Below are positions 5,129 through 7,981 of a DNA stretch of 7,981 nt, one piece after another. Position 1 is the first letter of the stretch, and the number at the start of each line of letters is the position of its first letter. The notes below the pieces were generated by a model. The model did no database searches, was not told the origin of the DNA, and was given only the letters and a program-made list of their open reading frames with translations. The stretch comes from Sinorhizobium sp. (GTDB taxonomy: Bacteria; Pseudomonadota; Alphaproteobacteria; Rhizobiales; Rhizobiaceae). The stretch spans positions 1 through 7,981 of the forward strand of contig JAPSJG010000158.1 in assembly GCA_031178305.1 (NCBI GenBank), written 5' to 3'. The position numbers were made by a program, and so were the translations under genes.

Positions 5129-7981
5129 CGCTTTCGGCCCCGTGGACGGCACGCCCAAGGCGTGGCTCGACTGGACGACCGGGCAGCAGGCGCTTGCCTC
5201 GGACCCGGCGCGCTCGGCCTGGGTTTCCGCCAATGCCGGGTCCGGCAAGACGCATGTGCTGACGCAGCGTGTCATCAGGCTGCTTTTGGCCGGTTGCCGG
5301 CCCTCCGCCATCCTATGCCTCACTTATACGAAGGCAGCAGCGTCGGAAATGTCGAACCGCATCTTCGAGCGGCTCGCCGAATGGGCAACACTCGACGATG
5401 CCGCTCTAGGCGAGCGGATCGCGGCGATCGAAGGAACGCGCCCGCCGCTCGCGAAGGTGCATGAGGCGCGGCGGCTGTTCGCCAAGGCGCTGGAAACGCC
5501 AGGCGGCTTGAAGATCCAAACGATCCATGCCTTTTCGGAGGCGCTGCTGCACCAGTTTCCGCTCGAGGCCAATGTCGCCGGACACTTCTCCGTTCTCGAC
5601 GACCGCGCCGCCGCGGTGCTGCTTGCCGATGCGCGGCGGGCGCTTCTGACGGCGACGTCGGGGAAAGGCGAGGAGGCGCTGGCAGAGGCCTTCGCCACCG
5701 TTCTCGACCTTGCCGACGACACGGGACTCGAGAAGTTGCTCGAGGCGATCGTTGCCAACCGGGCGCCAATCCAGGCCTTTCTTGATCGTGCTTCAGAGAA
5801 GGGCGGCATCGAGGCATATCTGCGAGCAGCACTCGGAATTGCTCCCGGCGAAACGGTCGGGAAGGTGATGGCCAGCGCCTGGCCGCTCGCCGGGCTCGGT
5901 GGCGCGGCGCTCGACGACTATGTCGAGCTTGGGCTCGAGCTTGGCGGCTTGAAGGCCGTCGAAGCCGCGAACGGCCTGAAGGCCATTCGCGGCTGCGAGG
6001 ACGTGGAAGAGCGCTTTGCCGGCCTTGTCGAACTGTTCTTCAACGGCGGCGGCAAGCCGAAGGCGGATTCGACCTTCTTCAACAAGGCGATGCTGGCGAA
6101 AGCGCCGCATCTTGCCCCCTTGGTCGAGGAAGCACGCAGCCACATTGCCGCATGCCGGGATCGCCTCAGCATCGTGCGGATGTACGAGGCGACGCGCGCA
6201 GCCATGATCCTCGCGGCAAGACTCAACCGCGACTATGAGGAACTCAAGAAGGCGCGCAGCCAACTCGATTTCGAAGACCTGATCAACCGCACGGCGGCGC
6301 TTCTTTCCCGCAGCGACGTCGGGGCCTGGGTGCATTACAAGCTCGACCAGGGCATCGACCACATCCTCGTCGACGAGGCGCAGGATACGAGCCCGGCGCA
6401 ATGGACGATCATTCAGGCGCTGGCAGCCGATTTCTTCGCCGGCGAAACGGCCCGGGCCGACGAACGGACGATCTTCGCCGTCGGCGACGAGAAGCAGTCG
6501 ATCTACTCTTTCCAAGGCGCGCGGCCGGAACGCTTCTCGCGCGAAAGCGTGGTCACTGAACGTCGAGTGCGTGCCGGCAACAGGTACTTTAGCCCTATCC
6601 GCTTGCAACTCTCCTTCCGCTCGACCGTGGACGTGCTGTCGGCGGTCGACACGGTCTTTGCCAATCCGGGCAATGCCAAGGGCCTCAGCGCCCGGGAGGA
6701 GGCGGTCGTGCACGCCTCGAACCGGATCGGCCATACGGGCGCCGTGGATATCTGGGATGTCATCGCGCCGGAGGCGACGGTCTCCGAGGAAGAATGGACC
6801 GCGCCCTTCGATGCGATGCCCGAGCGTGCGCCGGTGAATATCCTTGCCCGCAGAATTGCGGCTGTGCTCGAAGACTGGATCGGCAAGGAAGCGGTGATCG
6901 ACAAGGGCGTGCGGCGCCCGATGCGTCCCGGCGACATTATCATGCTCGTGCGCAAGCGCGATGCATTCGTCAATGCGCTTACCCGGGCGCTCAAGCGGCG
7001 CGGCAACATTCCTGTCGCCGGCGCCGACCGGCTTGTGCTGACGAGCCATATCGCGGTCCAGGACCTGATGGCCCTCGGCCGTTTCCTGCTGCTGCCGGAG
7101 GATGACCTGTCGCTCGCGGCACTCCTCAAAAGTCCGCTCTTCAATCTTGGTGAGGACGATCTCTTCGAGCTGGCGGCGCACCGTGCGCAAGGGGAAACCC
7201 TGTGGCAGCGGCTGCAACAACTCGGCGCGGAGGAGACGAACCGCTTCCGCGAATTGGTCAGGACCCTTAACGGTTACAGCGCCCTCGCCCGCACGCTCCT
7301 GCCGCACGACTTCTATGCCCGCGTCCTCGGCGCCCATGGCGGCCGCCGCGCCTTCCTGGCGCGGCTCGGCAGCGAGGTCAGCGACATTCTCGACGAGTTC
7401 CTGACCTTTGCTCTCGACCACGAGCGGAGCGGCCTTCCCGGCTTGCAGGCCTTCATATCGACGCTCGAGATCGAAGCGCCGACGGTCAAACGCGAGCAAG
7501 ACAAGGAACGCGACGAAGTGCGCGTTATGACAGTGCACGCGGCAAAAGGGCTCGAGGCGCCGGTCGTTTTCCTCGTCGACGGCGGCGGCGCGGCCTTCGT
7601 CCGCCAGCAGGTCTCGGACCTCCGCATTCTCGAAAGACGGCAGCCCGATCGCTCCGTAATTGGCGTCCCGGTCTGGCGTGCACCGGGATCGGTTTCGAAT
7701 ACGCTGATCGACGACGACAACCAACGCCTGAAGAGGCTGGCGGAGGAGGAATATCGCCGCCTTCTCTATGTCGGCATGACGCGGGCTGCCGACCGCCTGA
7801 TCGTCTGCGGCTATCGCGGCCAGCGGCAGAACCTCGATACCTGGCACACCATGGTGCAGGGCACGCTCGCCCATGATCCCAAGGGAAGGGCGATCCCGGC
7901 GGTTTTCCGTGCCGGCGGCGAGGAATGGCAGGGCCTCGTCTGGCGGGAGACGCATGTGCCGCTGGCGATTCCCTCGAGTGA
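5118..7981 (+). CDS. addA: Double-strand break repair helicase AddA (3' partial)
   Basis: AddA is the motor subunit of AddAB, a superfamily 1A 3'-5' helicase related to UvrD and RecB, with a second nuclease at its C-terminus. The window holds 954 codons without a stop. Helicase motifs appear in order: Walker A ANAGSGKT (38-45, Lys44), motif Ia LTYTKAAASEM (68-78), QTIHAF (134-139), Walker B VDEAQD (418-423, Asp419 and Glu420), motif III GDEKQSIYSFQGA (456-468), motif IV LSFRS (498-502, Arg501), motif V TVHAAKGLE (805-813) and motif VI LLYVGMTRA (882-890, arginine finger Arg889). The helicase core is therefore intact. Family members have roughly 1,150-1,200 residues, so the missing part should be the C-terminal nuclease domain. 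The TGA at 7979-7981 is out of frame. The start overlaps the last 11 bases of addB, the usual sign of coupled synthesis of two subunits of one complex. Confidence 0.95.
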   Translation, partial: MRNDAFGPVDGTPKAWLDWTTGQQALASDPARSAWVSANAGSGKTHVLTQRVIRLLLAGCRPSAILCLTYTKAAASEMSNRIFERLAEWATLDDAALGERIAAIEGTRPPLAKVHEARRLFAKALETPGGLKIQTIHAFSEALLHQFPLEANVAGHFSVLDDRAAAVLLADARRALLTATSGKGEEALAEAFATVLDLADDTGLEKLLEAIVANRAPIQAFLDRASEKGGIEAYLRAALGIAPGETVGKVMASAWPLAGLGGAALDDYVELGLELGGLKAVEAANGLKAIRGCEDVEERFAGLVELFFNGGGKPKADSTFFNKAMLAKAPHLAPLVEEARSHIAACRDRLSIVRMYEATRAAMILAARLNRDYEELKKARSQLDFEDLINRTAALLSRSDVGAWVHYKLDQGIDHILVDEAQDTSPAQWTIIQALAADFFAGETARADERTIFAVGDEKQSIYSFQGARPERFSRESVVTERRVRAGNRYFSPIRLQLSFRSTVDVLSAVDTVFANPGNAKGLSAREEAVVHASNRIGHTGAVDIWDVIAPEATVSEEEWTAPFDAMPERAPVNILARRIAAVLEDWIGKEAVIDKGVRRPMRPGDIIMLVRKRDAFVNALTRALKRRGNIPVAGADRLVLTSHIAVQDLMALGRFLLLPEDDLSLAALLKSPLFNLGEDDLFELAAHRAQGETLWQRLQQLGAEETNRFRELVRTLNGYSALARTLLPHDFYARVLGAHGGRRAFLARLGSEVSDILDEFLTFALDHERSGLPGLQAFISTLEIEAPTVKREQDKERDEVRVMTVHAAKGLEAPVVFLVDGGGAAFVRQQVSDLRILERRQPDRSVIGVPVWRAPGSVSNTLIDDDNQRLKRLAEEEYRRLLYVGMTRAADRLIVCGYRGQRQNLDTWHTMVQGTLAHDPKGRAIPAVFRAGGEEWQGLVWRETHVPLAIPSS

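Noticed and set aside
5793..7955. Open frame of 720 codons on the minus strand
   Set aside because: It lies wholly opposite addA, whose helicase motifs are all intact on the plus strand. Its product shows no domain I recognise, and long antisense frames are expected from GC-rich third positions.
7979..7981. TGA at the window end as the addA stop codon
   Set aside because: It is out of the addA frame (the in-frame codon starts at 7980), and the protein lacks its C-terminal nuclease domain at this point.

Overview
The window is a dense, GC-rich, entirely plus-strand stretch that looks like the chromosome of an alphaproteobacterium of the order Hyphomicrobiales (Rhizobiales). Rhizobiaceae, perhaps Sinorhizobium/Ensifer, is my best guess from protein character and gene order, not from a database search. 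Four genes are packed head to tail with almost no space between them: a 9-base gap, a 1-base gap and an 11-base overlap. This is the architecture of a single operon.

Layout. Bases 1-1215 hold the 3' part of a gene whose frame is already open at base 1. Its first codons read as the C-terminal end of TsaE, the ATPase of the tRNA t6A machinery, and the frame continues without a stop into a complete AmgK-like sugar kinase domain, so this looks like a TsaE-phosphotransferase fusion. Bases 1225-1956 encode a MurU-like nucleotidyltransferase. Bases 1958-5128 encode AddB (1056 residues). Bases 5118-7981 encode the first 954 residues of AddA, including the helicase motifs; the C-terminal nuclease domain lies beyond the window. 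AddA has no stop inside the window.

How they work together. AmgK and MurU are the known pair that turns recycled MurNAc into UDP-MurNAc, bypassing the early fosfomycin-sensitive steps of peptidoglycan synthesis. AddA and AddB together form the helicase-nuclease that resects double-strand breaks for RecA, the counterpart of RecBCD. The operon thus joins tRNA modification, cell-wall recycling and recombination repair, three housekeeping functions with no obvious biochemical link.

I found no RNA gene, mobile element, CRISPR array, terminator or convincing promoter, and no intergenic stretch longer than 9 bases. I see no undescribed defence or mobile system. The points worth checking are the TsaE-kinase fusion, departures from canonical motifs in the kinase and nucleotidyltransferase, the absence of iron-sulfur cysteines and Walker A in AddB, and a small cluster of GANTC sites ahead of murU.
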